DNA from: Bacillota bacterium
GTDB taxonomy: Bacteria; Bacillota_A; Clostridia; Lachnospirales; Lachnospiraceae
Assembly: GCA_023443925.1 (NCBI GenBank)
Contig: JAEZSL010000081.1
Span: forward strand, 1-20,328
Reading direction: 5' to 3'
Length of the DNA stretch: 20,328 nucleotides
A program made the translations under genes and the position numbers. Numbering within the stretch: position 1 is the stretch's first letter; each line of letters starts with the position of its first letter. The notes under the pieces were generated by a model. It was not told where the DNA came from. It did no database searches and worked only from the letters and a program-made list of their open reading frames with translations. Positions 7,920-15,563 of the stretch are shown here, in pieces.

Positions 7920-7996
7920 CACAAAACCAGCGGTATGAAATTTTTTTTTATTAATTACCATTGAGATGCTTCACACTTACCTTATGAGAGCCTGAT

Positions 7997-9310
7997 TTAA
8001 CCCAATTCCTTATATACTTCATTTAGATAGGATAAAGAACCAAAGGCAATAATCACATCTTCCTCGCCTGCAGTCTGATAAGCCTGTAAAACCGCATTAG
8101 AGACCGTACCTGCATCAATAACCCGTGGACAGTATTTTTTAGCTGCCTGGGCAAGAATAGCTGAATCCAGCCCTCTTAAATTTTGCGGTGTTATGGTATA
8201 TATCCTTTCCGCCAGGACTGCCGTATGTTTTAAAAGGGCATCATAATCCTTATCTGCCAGGACGCCAATAATATAAATTATTCTATGCCCTGCAAAATAT
8301 TGGCTGATATTTCGAGCCAGTGATCTGGCAGCATCCTCATTATGGGCACCATCTATGAGAAATAGCGGGTTTTTTTTCAAAATTTCAAAACGACCGTTCC
8401 ATCTGGTATTTTTAAGCCCTGCCCTTATATGATCTTCTGAAATAGCATACCCCAGAGACTTCATAACTTCAGCAGCCAGAACCGCAACAACAGCATTCTT
8501 TACCTGGTTTTCTCCTAAGAGTTTAATTATCAGGGCATCTCTGTTTTCATAGGTAAATACGGTGCCTTCTATACTAACACTTTTTATACTTATTTTTGAA
8601 AAATCAGCTGCAGTCAGAGACGCTTTATTAAGTTCTGCTGCCTCTTTGATAACCTGCATCGCCCTGACATCCTGGTCATAGGTAACCACAGGAATCCCCG
8701 GTTTTATAATGCCTGCTTTCTCAGCCGCAATCTGTTCCAGAGTATTACCCAGAATATGCATGTGATCCATACTGACAGACGTTATAACTGAGCAGACCGT
8801 TGTAGTAATAACATTGGTGGCATCCAGCCTGCCGCCTAAACCCACTTCCAGTACGGTTATATCACATTGTTCCTTTACAAAATGAAGCATAGCCATAGCG
8901 GTTTCGATTTCAAACACGGTAGGATGGGATAAGCCCTTTCCGGTCATAGCCTCACACACTACGCGGATTTTTTCTATATATTCTGCGACATCTTCTTTCA
9001 TAATATACTGGGTTTTAACAGTTGAATTTTCATTATTCTTCTTATCTGATTCTGATATCTGAACCTTTTCAAAATATCCGAATACGGAGGGTGAAATGTA
9101 TCTGCCGGTGCGATATCCCGCAGCCGCCAGTATATTAGCAATAAATGCCGCCGTAGAACCTTTGCCGTTGGTACCCGCTATGTGGACAAATTTCAATTTA
9201 TCCTGGGGGTTGCCCAGACCTGCCAGCAGCGTACTCATACTGCCAAGTCCCAGTACACTGCCGTATTGTTCCGCATTTTTCAGATACAGGAAAGCCTCAT
9301 CATATGTCAT
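7997..9310 (-). CDS. folC: Dihydrofolate synthase / folylpolyglutamate synthase
   Basis: A Mur-ligase-family enzyme of 437 residues that adds glutamate to dihydropteroate and then extends the glutamate tail of folates, using ATP. It shows HIAGTNGKGSTAAFI (P-loop GTNGKGS at 46-52), LEVGLGGRLDATN, SMDHMHILGNTLEQIAAEKAG, RWNGRFE and DGAHNEDAARSL, in the order expected for FolC. The start chosen is the ATG at 9310 because GGAG (9316-9319) lies five bases before it; an in-frame GTG at 9340 would add ten residues and has no such site. It follows the rRNA methyltransferase gene by 57 bases and heads the folate genes. Confidence 0.94.
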   Translation of the reverse strand: MTYDEAFLYLKNAEQYGSVLGLGSMSTLLAGLGNPQDKLKFVHIAGTNGKGSTAAFIANILAAAGYRTGRYISPSVFGYFEKVQISESDKKNNENSTVKTQYIMKEDVAEYIEKIRVVCEAMTGKGLSHPTVFEIETAMAMLHFVKEQCDITVLEVGLGGRLDATNVITTTVCSVITSVSMDHMHILGNTLEQIAAEKAGIIKPGIPVVTYDQDVRAMQVIKEAAELNKASLTAADFSKISIKSVSIEGTVFTYENRDALIIKLLGENQVKNAVVAVLAAEVMKSLGYAISEDHIRAGLKNTRWNGRFEILKKNPLFLIDGAHNEDAARSLARNISQYFAGHRIIYIIGVLADKDYDALLKHTAVLAERIYTITPQNLRGLDSAILAQAAKKYCPRVIDAGTVSNAVLQAYQTAGEEDVIIAFGSLSYLNEVYKELG

Positions 9311-9367
9311 TCTAACTCCAATCTGTGCGTATTTTAGCACGTATAAATCAGGATGCTGCCACTCCTG

Positions 9368-10570
9368 CTATCTCTCATCACATACCTGGAATATAAAAAA
9401 CTTCAGATAATAGGATTCGTCAGCCGCCCAGAGAATAGGATGATCCGGTGACTGGGTGCGGTACTCCACCTGACGCAGTCTCTTTCTGGTATGTTTGGCT
9501 GCCTGCCCTACCGTATCGGCAAATAAATCCGGTGTCATAAAGTGCGAACAGGAACAAGTGGCTAAATAACCGCCGTTTTTAAGCAGCTTCATAGCCCTCA
9601 GATTAATTTCCCGGTATCCTTTTATTGCATTCTTAACAGAATTTCTGGATTTTGTAAAAGCCGGCGGGTCCAGTATGATAACATCAAATTTCTTATTCTG
9701 CTTCTCCAGTTCCGGTAATAACTCGAACACATCGGCGCACTTAAAATGCACCGTATCCTGTAAACCATTAAGAGATGCATTCTCCTGTGCCTGTTTAATT
9801 CCAAGCTCAGAGGCATCCACACCGGTTACGCTTTTCGCACCACCTAGACCTGCATTTAAGGCAAATGATCCGGTATGAGTAAAACAGTCCAAAACTTCAG
9901 CACCTTTTGAAATCTTTTTTATAGCTTCTCTATTATACTTCTGATCCAGAAAAAAGCCTGTTTTCTGGCCTTCCTCCACATCCACCATATATTTTACACC
10001 ATTTTCCGTAATCTCAACCTTGGTATCAAAAGCCTCACCGATAAAGCCTTTTATCCGCTCCATACCTTCCTGACTTCTAACCTTTGCGTCGCTTCTTTCA
10101 TAGACCCCACGTATTACTATGCCGTCGTCCCTTAAACAATCCTTCAGTAAATCAACAATGGTCTCCTTCATACGGTCAATTCCCAAAGCCAGGGATTGTA
10201 CTACTAATACATCGTTAAATTTATCAATTACAATACCCGGAAGAAAATCTGCTTCCCCGAAAATAATCCGGCAGCTGTCCGTATCCACAGTTTTTTTACG
10301 GTATTCCCAGGCCTCTCTTACTCTGGTATTTAAAAATTCCTTATCAATTTCCTGTCCTTTTACCCTTGACATAATTCGTACCGTAATTTTTGAATTGGTA
10401 TTAATAAAACCACTGCCCATATAGTAATCATCAAAATCATGTACGAGGATAATATCACCATTTTCAAATTCTCCGGTTATGGAATCTATTTCATTATCGT
10501 AAACCCACATACCACCTGATTTCAGAGTTCTGCCTTCCCCTTTTTTCAACTTTACGATTGCTTTACTCAT
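9368..10570 (-). CDS. RlmI-family SAM-dependent rRNA cytosine-C5 methyltransferase
   Basis: A 400-residue cytosolic methyltransferase of the RlmI/YwbD family, which methylates C5 of a cytosine in 23S rRNA. Residues 1-75 form a PUA-type RNA-binding domain. Residues about 80-185 are the RlmI-like linker domain. The Rossmann methyltransferase domain from about 190 has VLDCFTHTGSFALNA (226-240) for SAM binding, DPPAFTKS (301-308) and the catalytic CSCSHF (339-344). GGAG lies eight bases before the ATG, and a near-consensus promoter is upstream at 10618-10645. It is the first gene of the unit leading into folC. The exact target base is inferred from the family only. Confidence 0.9.
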   Translation of the reverse strand: MSKAIVKLKKGEGRTLKSGGMWVYDNEIDSITGEFENGDIILVHDFDDYYMGSGFINTNSKITVRIMSRVKGQEIDKEFLNTRVREAWEYRKKTVDTDSCRIIFGEADFLPGIVIDKFNDVLVVQSLALGIDRMKETIVDLLKDCLRDDGIVIRGVYERSDAKVRSQEGMERIKGFIGEAFDTKVEITENGVKYMVDVEEGQKTGFFLDQKYNREAIKKISKGAEVLDCFTHTGSFALNAGLGGAKSVTGVDASELGIKQAQENASLNGLQDTVHFKCADVFELLPELEKQNKKFDVIILDPPAFTKSRNSVKNAIKGYREINLRAMKLLKNGGYLATCSCSHFMTPDLFADTVGQAAKHTRKRLRQVEYRTQSPDHPILWAADESYYLKFFIFQVCDER

Positions 10571-10617
10571 AATTTTTTCTCCATTTTCTGTATAATAACC
10601 TTGCGGTATCTGACGCT

Positions 10618-10645
10618 ATTATACCATAGTAAACGTCAATGTCAA
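10618..10645 (-). promoter_or_regulatory. Sigma-A promoter for the rRNA methyltransferase / folate unit
   Basis: On the minus strand, TTGACA (10640-10645) and TATAAT (10618-10623) are both perfect and are separated by 16 bases. Predicted transcription start is near 10611, about 40 bases before the methyltransferase ATG. With gaps of 57, 130, 41 and 9 bases downstream, it may drive folC, folE, folP and folBK too. Confidence 0.87.
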
Positions 10646-10695
10646 CGCAGCTAAATTCATGCATAGGCATACTCTAATCCGCTTATACTAACGAC

Positions 10696-11094
10696 ATGAA
10701 AAAATGTTTCCTGACTAATTTTTTATTATGCGGACTCAGCGGCTGGTGTATGGAATGTTTCTGGACCGGACTTCATTCTCTTATAACCCATAAAGATAAA
10801 AGTTTATTATGCCGTACCTCCGTATGGATGTTTCCAATTTATGGTATGGCAGCCTGTTTAAATCCTATTTGTAAAAAACTGAAAGACAAGAGTGCTCTGT
10901 TACGAGGAGGTGTATATGCGATTTTTATCTTTTTTACAGAATTTTTTACAGGAAATCTGTTAAAAAAATATGGAGCATGCCCTTGGGATTACAGTAAAGC
11001 AAAATTAAACTATAAAGGATTAATACGGCTGGATTACGCACCTGCCTGGTTTCTGGTAGGCTTATATTATGAAAAACTATTAAACCGCCCGTAA
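10696..11094 (+). CDS. Small four-helix membrane protein, putative PF06541 family
   Basis: A 132-residue protein with about four membrane segments (roughly residues 5-25, 43-58, 69-92 and 112-128), resembling the putative ABC-transporter type IV family (PF06541) common in Clostridia, whose function is unknown. Conserved-looking features are GWCMECFWTGL near the N-terminus, WMFPIYGM and CPWDYSKAKLNYKG. It has seven cysteines, many for its size. The ATG at 10696 has no ribosome binding site; a TATACT at 10684-10689 would start transcription almost on the ATG, so a leaderless mRNA is possible. It is a single-gene unit, divergent from the methyltransferase and closed by a terminator. Confidence 0.75.
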   Translation: MKKCFLTNFLLCGLSGWCMECFWTGLHSLITHKDKSLLCRTSVWMFPIYGMAACLNPICKKLKDKSALLRGGVYAIFIFFTEFFTGNLLKKYGACPWDYSKAKLNYKGLIRLDYAPAWFLVGLYYEKLLNRP

Positions 11095-11109
11095 GCGGAA
11101 TGAAACAAT

Positions 11110-11173
11110 AACATACTCTGCCTGTTCTTAGAGCGTCCTGGATAACATTAGGGCAGAGTATGTTGTTATTTTG
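11110..11173 (+). terminator. Hairpin terminator after the small membrane protein gene
   Basis: AACATACTCTGCC (11110-11122) and its exact inverse (11152-11164) form a 13-bp stem with a 29-base loop that can partly pair internally. The T-rich GTTATTTTG follows on the plus strand. It begins 16 bases after the stop codon. The large loop is unusual, but stem and T-run support termination. Confidence 0.7.
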
Positions 11174-11216
11174 CCGGTTAAACAAACCTATATTTACATA
11201 ATGCCAAATATCCCTG

Positions 11217-11287
11217 TTCTAAATTCGGTCTACGTTCTAATTTCGGTCACGTTATAAATTCGATCTACGATCTAAATTCTATCTACG
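11217..11287. repeat. Four tandem copies of an 18-bp unit
   Basis: The unit TTCTAAATTCGGTCTACG occurs four times head to tail (11217-11234, 11235-11251, 11252-11269, 11270-11287), with a few substitutions and one deletion that makes copy 2 17 bp long. It ends about 30 bases before the -10 box of the downstream gene. There are no spacers, so it is not a CRISPR array. It may be an array of regulator binding sites or a simple slippage repeat. Apart from this and the promoter at 11320-11328, nothing else is visible in the 11174-11390 spacer. Confidence 0.85.
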
Positions 11288-11319
11288 ATTGAATAACAGT
11301 ATTATTATTTCTAATTATC

Positions 11320-11328
11320 TGTTATAAT
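11320..11328 (+). promoter_or_regulatory. Extended -10 promoter for the HAD-GNAT gene
   Basis: TGTTATAAT contains a perfect -10 box with the upstream TG that can replace a -35 box; no good -35 is visible. Predicted start near 11335 leaves a leader of about 55 bases with a strong AAGGAGG before the ATG at 11391. Confidence 0.65.
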
Positions 11329-11390
11329 AACAAAAACCTGTGCTTATTTTTATGCAGTAAATTCACCAATATGATGAAGGAGGTATTTTA

Positions 11391-12599
11391 ATGCTAAAAG
11401 CTGTAATATTCGATATGGACGGCGTACTAGTTGACAGTGAACCACTCCATGCAAAAGCCGCCGTTCTGTCTGTGAAAACATTGGGTTACGAGGTAACCAT
11501 AGAATATTGCTATCAATTTATCGGTTCCACCACAGCACATATGTTTGAAACTATAAAAAAAGAATATAATATTCCGGATACCCTAGAGAATATGCTGGCT
11601 GCCTACCGTGCTACCCTCCACCTACTGATTGAAGCAGACGGCTATGAGGCTATTCCCTATACCAAAGAACTCATAATAGATCTGTTTAATCAAGGCGTAA
11701 AACTGGCTATTGCTTCTTCCTCCACTTTGAAGGAAATTGAAGCGGTGGTAAAAGCACTTGGCATCCGAAAATATTTTACGAAACTGGTAAGCGGCACCAC
11801 CGTTTCCCAGCCAAAGCCGGCTCCGGACATCTTTTTAAAGGCTGCTGCAGAACTTGGTGTAAATATAAACGAATGCATTATAATAGAAGACTCTTCTAAT
11901 GGTGTCAAAGCCGCTAATGCTGCCGGCATCCCTGTAATCGGTTTTGCCAATGAGCATTCCGGTAAACAGGATTTGTCCACTGCGGCTGTTCTGGTAGAAG
12001 GTTTTGAGGAAATAAATCATTCCTTTATCAATAAGATTTATCTTAGGGCTCACAATATTCCGATCACAATTGCCATAACCAATCGGTTAATTATTCGCGA
12101 AATGTCCGTAAAAGATATTCCTGATATGTATCAGATTTATCAGAATCCCAAGGTTAAGGAATTTATACCGGATATTGACGAATATCTTGAAAATGAAATC
12201 GAGAAACATAAGGCATACATAAAAAATGTTTACAATTTTTACGGTTATGGTTTATGGGGTGTATTTAATAAGGCAACCGGTGAATTAATCGGCAGGTGCG
12301 GATTTCAAAATACTTTAATTAATGGTCAGGAAGAGATTGAAATAGGATATCTACTGGATGTTTATCATTGGGGCTATGGCTATGCACTTGAGTGCATCAA
12401 AGCATCATTGAATTATATTTATCAGGAATTACAGATAAATCGGATTATTGCATTAATTCACCCTTTAAATTTTAGATCTATTAAAGTTGCGGAACGCATT
12501 GGAATGAAAAAGGAAGTGGATATCGTGAAAGATGGGATGGAATATAATGTCTATGTAATAAATCTAAACGGACAATTCAGCGAAAAAACAAAAAAATAG
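11391..12599 (+). CDS. HAD phosphatase fused to a GNAT acetyltransferase
   Basis: A 402-residue two-domain protein. Residues 1-220 are a HAD hydrolase of the beta-phosphoglucomutase-like group: FDMDGVLVDSEPLH with Asp8 and Asp10, a Ser motif (ASSS, 108-111), Lys142 (in PKPAPDIF) and the acidic IIEDSSNG (164-171) with Asp167. All four catalytic motifs are intact. Residues about 230-395 are a GNAT domain of the RimJ/RimL type, from RLIIREMSVKDI through IEIGYLLDVYHWGYGYALE (the acetyl-CoA region) to HPLNFRSIKVAERIGM. The first domain should act on a phosphorylated small metabolite, the second should acetylate an amine. The fusion suggests sequential action on one substrate, which I cannot name. 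AAGGAGG lies seven bases before the ATG. It is a single-gene unit closed by the terminator at 12698-12729. Confidence 0.9.
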   Translation: MLKAVIFDMDGVLVDSEPLHAKAAVLSVKTLGYEVTIEYCYQFIGSTTAHMFETIKKEYNIPDTLENMLAAYRATLHLLIEADGYEAIPYTKELIIDLFNQGVKLAIASSSTLKEIEAVVKALGIRKYFTKLVSGTTVSQPKPAPDIFLKAAAELGVNINECIIIEDSSNGVKAANAAGIPVIGFANEHSGKQDLSTAAVLVEGFEEINHSFINKIYLRAHNIPITIAITNRLIIREMSVKDIPDMYQIYQNPKVKEFIPDIDEYLENEIEKHKAYIKNVYNFYGYGLWGVFNKATGELIGRCGFQNTLINGQEEIEIGYLLDVYHWGYGYALECIKASLNYIYQELQINRIIALIHPLNFRSIKVAERIGMKKEVDIVKDGMEYNVYVINLNGQFSEKTKK

Positions 12600-12697
12600 C
12601 TGATCATAGCAGCATGTTTTCTCAAAATAATTAATAGTTAAATCAGTATAAACTAGGGCTATTATTATTTATTTAATTAAAATTTCCCTTTACATGA

Positions 12698-12729
12698 AAA
12701 ACGAGTAGAAAAAATTTTCTGCTCGTTTT
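12698..12729. terminator. Bidirectional terminator between convergent genes
   Basis: A 15-bp stem (12698-12712 with 12715-12729, one G-U pair) has A-runs on one side and T-runs on the other, so it works on both strands. It can end the HAD-GNAT transcript from the left and the lipoprotein transcript from the right; the lipoprotein stop codon is 9 bases away. Confidence 0.87.
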
Positions 12730-12737
12730 CGCTAATT

Positions 12738-13010
12738 TTAAGGATTGGTAGTTGTATTATTAGTATCTGTGGTGTTACCGTTCATCGTGTTACTATCTGT
12801 TGTGTTACCGGTTAAAGCATCATCGACTTTATTAATTGTATCATCTACCGTACTGGTAGTATTTCCGGTACCTCCAGGTTTAACACCGGTTCCAGTTTGA
12901 TCTGTCGTAGCAGAATTGTTGTTTTTGCCATCATCTGTAGTCGTACAAGCAGTAAAAGTTAAAAATGTCAGACAGCATACCGCCATTAACAAATATAATC
13001 TTTTCTTCAT
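12738..13010 (-). CDS. Small Thr/Asn-rich lipoprotein of unknown function
   Basis: A 90-residue secreted lipoprotein. It has a Lys/Arg start, a hydrophobic segment (5-20) and a lipobox ending FTAC, so Cys22 should be lipidated after signal peptidase II cleavage. The mature part is low in complexity, made mostly of Thr, Asn, Gly and Asp, with repeated NTTD and GNTT-like units. No enzymatic domain is visible. Such a tail may be only a flexible surface stalk. AGGAGGAG lies just before the ATG. It is a single-gene unit, convergent with the HAD-GNAT gene. Confidence 0.8.
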   Translation of the reverse strand: MKKRLYLLMAVCCLTFLTFTACTTTDDGKNNNSATTDQTGTGVKPGGTGNTTSTVDDTINKVDDALTGNTTDSNTMNGNTTDTNNTTTNP

Positions 13011-13059
13011 GGATACTCCTCCTAAAAAGTTTAAGTTTACGTGTTTAGTATCCCACTTT

Positions 13060-13105
13060 TTTTATCAAATATGCATTTTAAATTTGATAAAATCAGTATA
13101 TTATA
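13060..13105 (-). promoter_or_regulatory. Possible -10 box and inverted repeat upstream of the lipoprotein gene
   Basis: TATAAT on the minus strand (13100-13105) is followed directly by an 11-bp perfect inverted repeat, TTTTATCAAAT and its inverse, at 13060-13070 and 13082-13092. Transcription from this -10 would begin at the edge of the repeat, so it would be either an operator or a 5'-end hairpin. No -35 box is convincing. The remaining spacer 13106-13248 is AT-rich with no feature I can call. Confidence 0.5.
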
Positions 13106-13248
13106 GAAATATTTATGATGTAATTTATGACTCATTATATTATCTGCATATGAATGAATATAATCGCAGAAATGAATCATAAATGCTGTTATATTTTTTA
13201 ACGTATTTGTCGTGACTATTCAAATTTTTGATAAAAATATTAAAAAAT

Positions 13249-14040
13249 TTAAATCTTAAAATCCGGATCAAATTCCAGAAGGTTGTCGCGGAAACGCAGC
13301 GGTAAGTTACTTCTCTGTAATTTATAATTCTTACGTTCATCGATAGCAATGGTATGAAAAAAGGTCTTCCACAGTAATTGAAATTCTTCTTCCTCTTCAG
13401 ATAATTCCTCAAAACGTTCCATATTAAATTCATCTGCCAAAACATAAATCCATGGCATACCACTTCGGTGAATGACAGCTGTTTTCCGTCTTTCATCATA
13501 GATAACAAAATTTTCAGCATTCAGGCGGTCTGCAAAATGAGGTGCAATCAACCGTATTACATCATTCTTGGGCTTTATTTTTGAAAGCAGGATTTTATTT
13601 TTTGTTTCAGAAAATCTTACAAACCCAAGAAAATGATGACATTCAAATCCTACATTACGCTTTAAATTAAAAATATTCATAACCGCATCATTGGCCAGAG
13701 AATTTACAACTTTAGGCCCCATTGCAAATCCCAGTATCAGAAAACGGTATATCATATCACCTTTTAGAATTTCATCGGATAAAGCGGCATAACAGACCAT
13801 CTCAAAAGCTTCTTCTGATATTTTTTCCTTAATAGACCTGGTAACTTTAAGTGTTTTTTCTTCACTTACCAAAACTTCAATATATTCAGAGAATAACTCC
13901 ATATTAAAATTACAATTGCTGTTATTCCGTACTTGAATTGCCGTATTAGCATGGCCATGCCTGCCGTTCCAGGCATCGTATATAGCTGTAAATATACCGT
14001 CAATACTGTCTTCACACATATAGATCTTCTTAGTCATCAT
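13249..14040 (-). CDS. TIGR03915-like (DUF4130) DNA-metabolism protein, partner of the radical SAM protein
   Basis: A 263-residue protein matching the TIGR03915 'probable DNA metabolism' family, with a DUF4130-type C-terminal half. Recognisable parts are the N-terminal YMCEDSIDGIFTAIYDAW, the central HHFLGFVRF (family motif around a conserved FVRF), IAPHFADRL, NFVIYDERR and the C-terminal FFHTIAIDERKN. Members are nearly always next to a TIGR03916 radical SAM protein, and in some Proteobacteria the family is fused to a uracil-DNA-glycosylase-like domain; this is family knowledge. Its biochemical function is unknown. Its ATG overlaps the stop codon of the upstream gene by four bases, so the two are translationally coupled and probably made in equal amounts. 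GGAG lies nine bases before the ATG, inside the upstream gene. The operon sits under SOS-type control. Confidence 0.87.
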   Translation of the reverse strand: MMTKKIYMCEDSIDGIFTAIYDAWNGRHGHANTAIQVRNNSNCNFNMELFSEYIEVLVSEEKTLKVTRSIKEKISEEAFEMVCYAALSDEILKGDMIYRFLILGFAMGPKVVNSLANDAVMNIFNLKRNVGFECHHFLGFVRFSETKNKILLSKIKPKNDVIRLIAPHFADRLNAENFVIYDERRKTAVIHRSGMPWIYVLADEFNMERFEELSEEEEEFQLLWKTFFHTIAIDERKNYKLQRSNLPLRFRDNLLEFDPDFKI

Positions 14041-15491
14041 AAATAAATACTCCTGTTACCTATACTGTTTAAGGTATTGAAATTAACATCATCGAATAAA
14101 GACAGCTGACGGTAGAGATCACCTCCGCCAATTCCCGGAGGCAATTTTTCTTTTATACTTACCAGTTGATTTGTAATATAATTCTCTTCGAGTTTAACAG
14201 GATACATCATCTTTCCGCCGCAGGTAATAAAATAAATTGCTCTCTTTAATACGACACCGATCTTCTTTAAATCTTCGAATCGAAGGTTATTTGACTGTCT
14301 TGCTTTTACGATTCGCTCGGCAGACTTTACTCCGATTCCAGGAACTCTGAGAAGCGTATAATAATCTGCTTTATTTACCTCCACCGGAAATTCTCCCAGA
14401 TTCCCCAACGCCCAGTTGCATTTCGGGTCAATTAAGATATTAAAATTCGGTCTTGTTTCGGATAATAGTTCTGAAGCCTGAAAGCCATAAAAACGCAGCA
14501 AAAAATCAGCCTGATACAGGCGGTGTTCACGTAATAGGGGAGGACCTCCCGGAAGGGATGGAAGGGAACTGTCTTCATTCACCTGTACATATGCGGAATA
14601 AAATACTCTTTTTAGGTCAAACTTCTGATACAATGCTTCCGCAACAGATATGATCTGGTAATCATTCTCCGGTGTGGCACCAATTATCATCTGAGTACTT
14701 TGTCCTGCCGGGACAAAACCTCTGTTGACTGTGGGTCTTTTTACAAGACCAAGTACCGGTGATGAAACAGAAACCGGATTCTCTCTCGGTGCTGTCTTAT
14801 CCTGCAGCAACAGTATGTCCGATTTTTTACCATAACCGCCCAATCGCTTATATGAGCTTCTGCCCATATCTTCATTTCGCCCCAGCTGGATCTGCTTCAT
14901 GGGCTTTAAGATATTTTTGCGGCTCTTGTGGGGTGCCAGATTTTTTAAACTGTCGGCTGTGGGAAGCTCCAGGTTAACACTCATCCTGTCTGCATACCAG
15001 CCGGTCATCTCAATAAGGGATGAATCCGCACCCGGAACCGCCTTGCAATGAATATAACCGTTAAAATGATGTACTTCTCGCAGCATCTTTAAGGCATTGC
15101 ACATTAATTCCATGGTATAATTCGGGTTAATTAACACTCCGGAACTTAAAAATAAACCCTCTATATAATTTCTCCGGTAGAATTCCATGGTAAGGCTGCA
15201 TATTTCTTCCGGAGTAAACGAAGCTCTGACTATATCGTTAGAAGCCCGGTTAAGACAATACTTGCAATCAAAAATACATTCATTGGTCAGTAATATCTTT
15301 AGCAGAGAGATACATCTCCCGTCAGCAGAAAAGGTATGGCATATACCGCAGGCCACCGAGTTACCGAGACTGCCGTTCACACCTTTCCTGTCAACGCCGC
15401 TGGAGGTGCAGGCAACATCATACTTGGCCGCATCGGAAAGGATCTCTAATTTTTTTTGTATGGTCATATGTTCCTGTACAATTACTCCCAT
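14037..15491 (-). CDS. TIGR03916-like DNA repair/modification radical SAM protein with HhH domain
   Basis: A 484-residue radical SAM enzyme. Cys72, Cys76 and Cys79 (in NECIFDCKYC) form the CxxxCxxC that binds the 4Fe-4S cluster and SAM. Four more cysteines lie just before it (28, 48, 51 and 60, in ACGICH and GRCISL), a family trait that may bind a second metal site. A helix-hairpin-helix DNA-binding motif lies at about 380-398 (RVPGIGVKSAERI). The C-terminus has QLSLF (462-466), the canonical sliding-clamp binding pentapeptide. It should therefore act on DNA, but the reaction is unknown. The ATG at 15491 has a weak upstream site; an in-frame ATG at 15467 (MTIQKKLEILSDAAKYD) fits the usual family start better, with AGGAA just upstream. 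Transcription is from the LexA-flanked promoter at 15527-15555. Confidence 0.9.
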   Translation of the reverse strand: MGVIVQEHMTIQKKLEILSDAAKYDVACTSSGVDRKGVNGSLGNSVACGICHTFSADGRCISLLKILLTNECIFDCKYCLNRASNDIVRASFTPEEICSLTMEFYRRNYIEGLFLSSGVLINPNYTMELMCNALKMLREVHHFNGYIHCKAVPGADSSLIEMTGWYADRMSVNLELPTADSLKNLAPHKSRKNILKPMKQIQLGRNEDMGRSSYKRLGGYGKKSDILLLQDKTAPRENPVSVSSPVLGLVKRPTVNRGFVPAGQSTQMIIGATPENDYQIISVAEALYQKFDLKRVFYSAYVQVNEDSSLPSLPGGPPLLREHRLYQADFLLRFYGFQASELLSETRPNFNILIDPKCNWALGNLGEFPVEVNKADYYTLLRVPGIGVKSAERIVKARQSNNLRFEDLKKIGVVLKRAIYFITCGGKMMYPVKLEENYITNQLVSIKEKLPPGIGGGDLYRQLSLFDDVNFNTLNSIGNRSIYL

Positions 15492-15508
15492 TATCTCATC
15501 TCACTTTG

Positions 15509-15522
15509 CAAACATTTGTTTG
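15509..15522 (-). promoter_or_regulatory. Proximal LexA (SOS) box
   Basis: CAAACAAATGTTTG on the minus strand matches the Firmicute LexA consensus CGAACRNRYGTTYG at 13 of 14 positions. It covers the predicted transcription start of the radical SAM operon, where bound LexA would block transcription. Confidence 0.8.
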
Positions 15523-15526
15523 TCTT

Positions 15527-15555
15527 ATTTTAACACTTTCAGACAGATAAATCAA
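15527..15555 (-). promoter_or_regulatory. Sigma-A promoter of the radical SAM repair operon
   Basis: Minus-strand TTGATT (15550-15555), a 17-base spacer and TAAAAT (15527-15532). Predicted start is near 15520, inside the proximal LexA box. The distal LexA box lies 8 bases upstream of the -35. Confidence 0.75.
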
Positions 15556-15563
15556 GCACCAAA

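Noticed and set aside
7867..7996. Tetrahydrofolate riboswitch upstream of folE
   Set aside because: The conserved P1 and core sequences I know for that riboswitch are absent; only the hairpin at 7880-7919 is clear.
11217..11287. CRISPR array
   Set aside because: The repeats are contiguous, only 18 bp and have no spacers; no cas genes are nearby.
13140..13520. A 126-codon minus-strand frame overlapping the start of the DUF4130-type gene's 3' end
   Set aside because: It overlaps the well-supported gene at 13249-14040 in another frame, lacks a start signal and has no recognisable domain.
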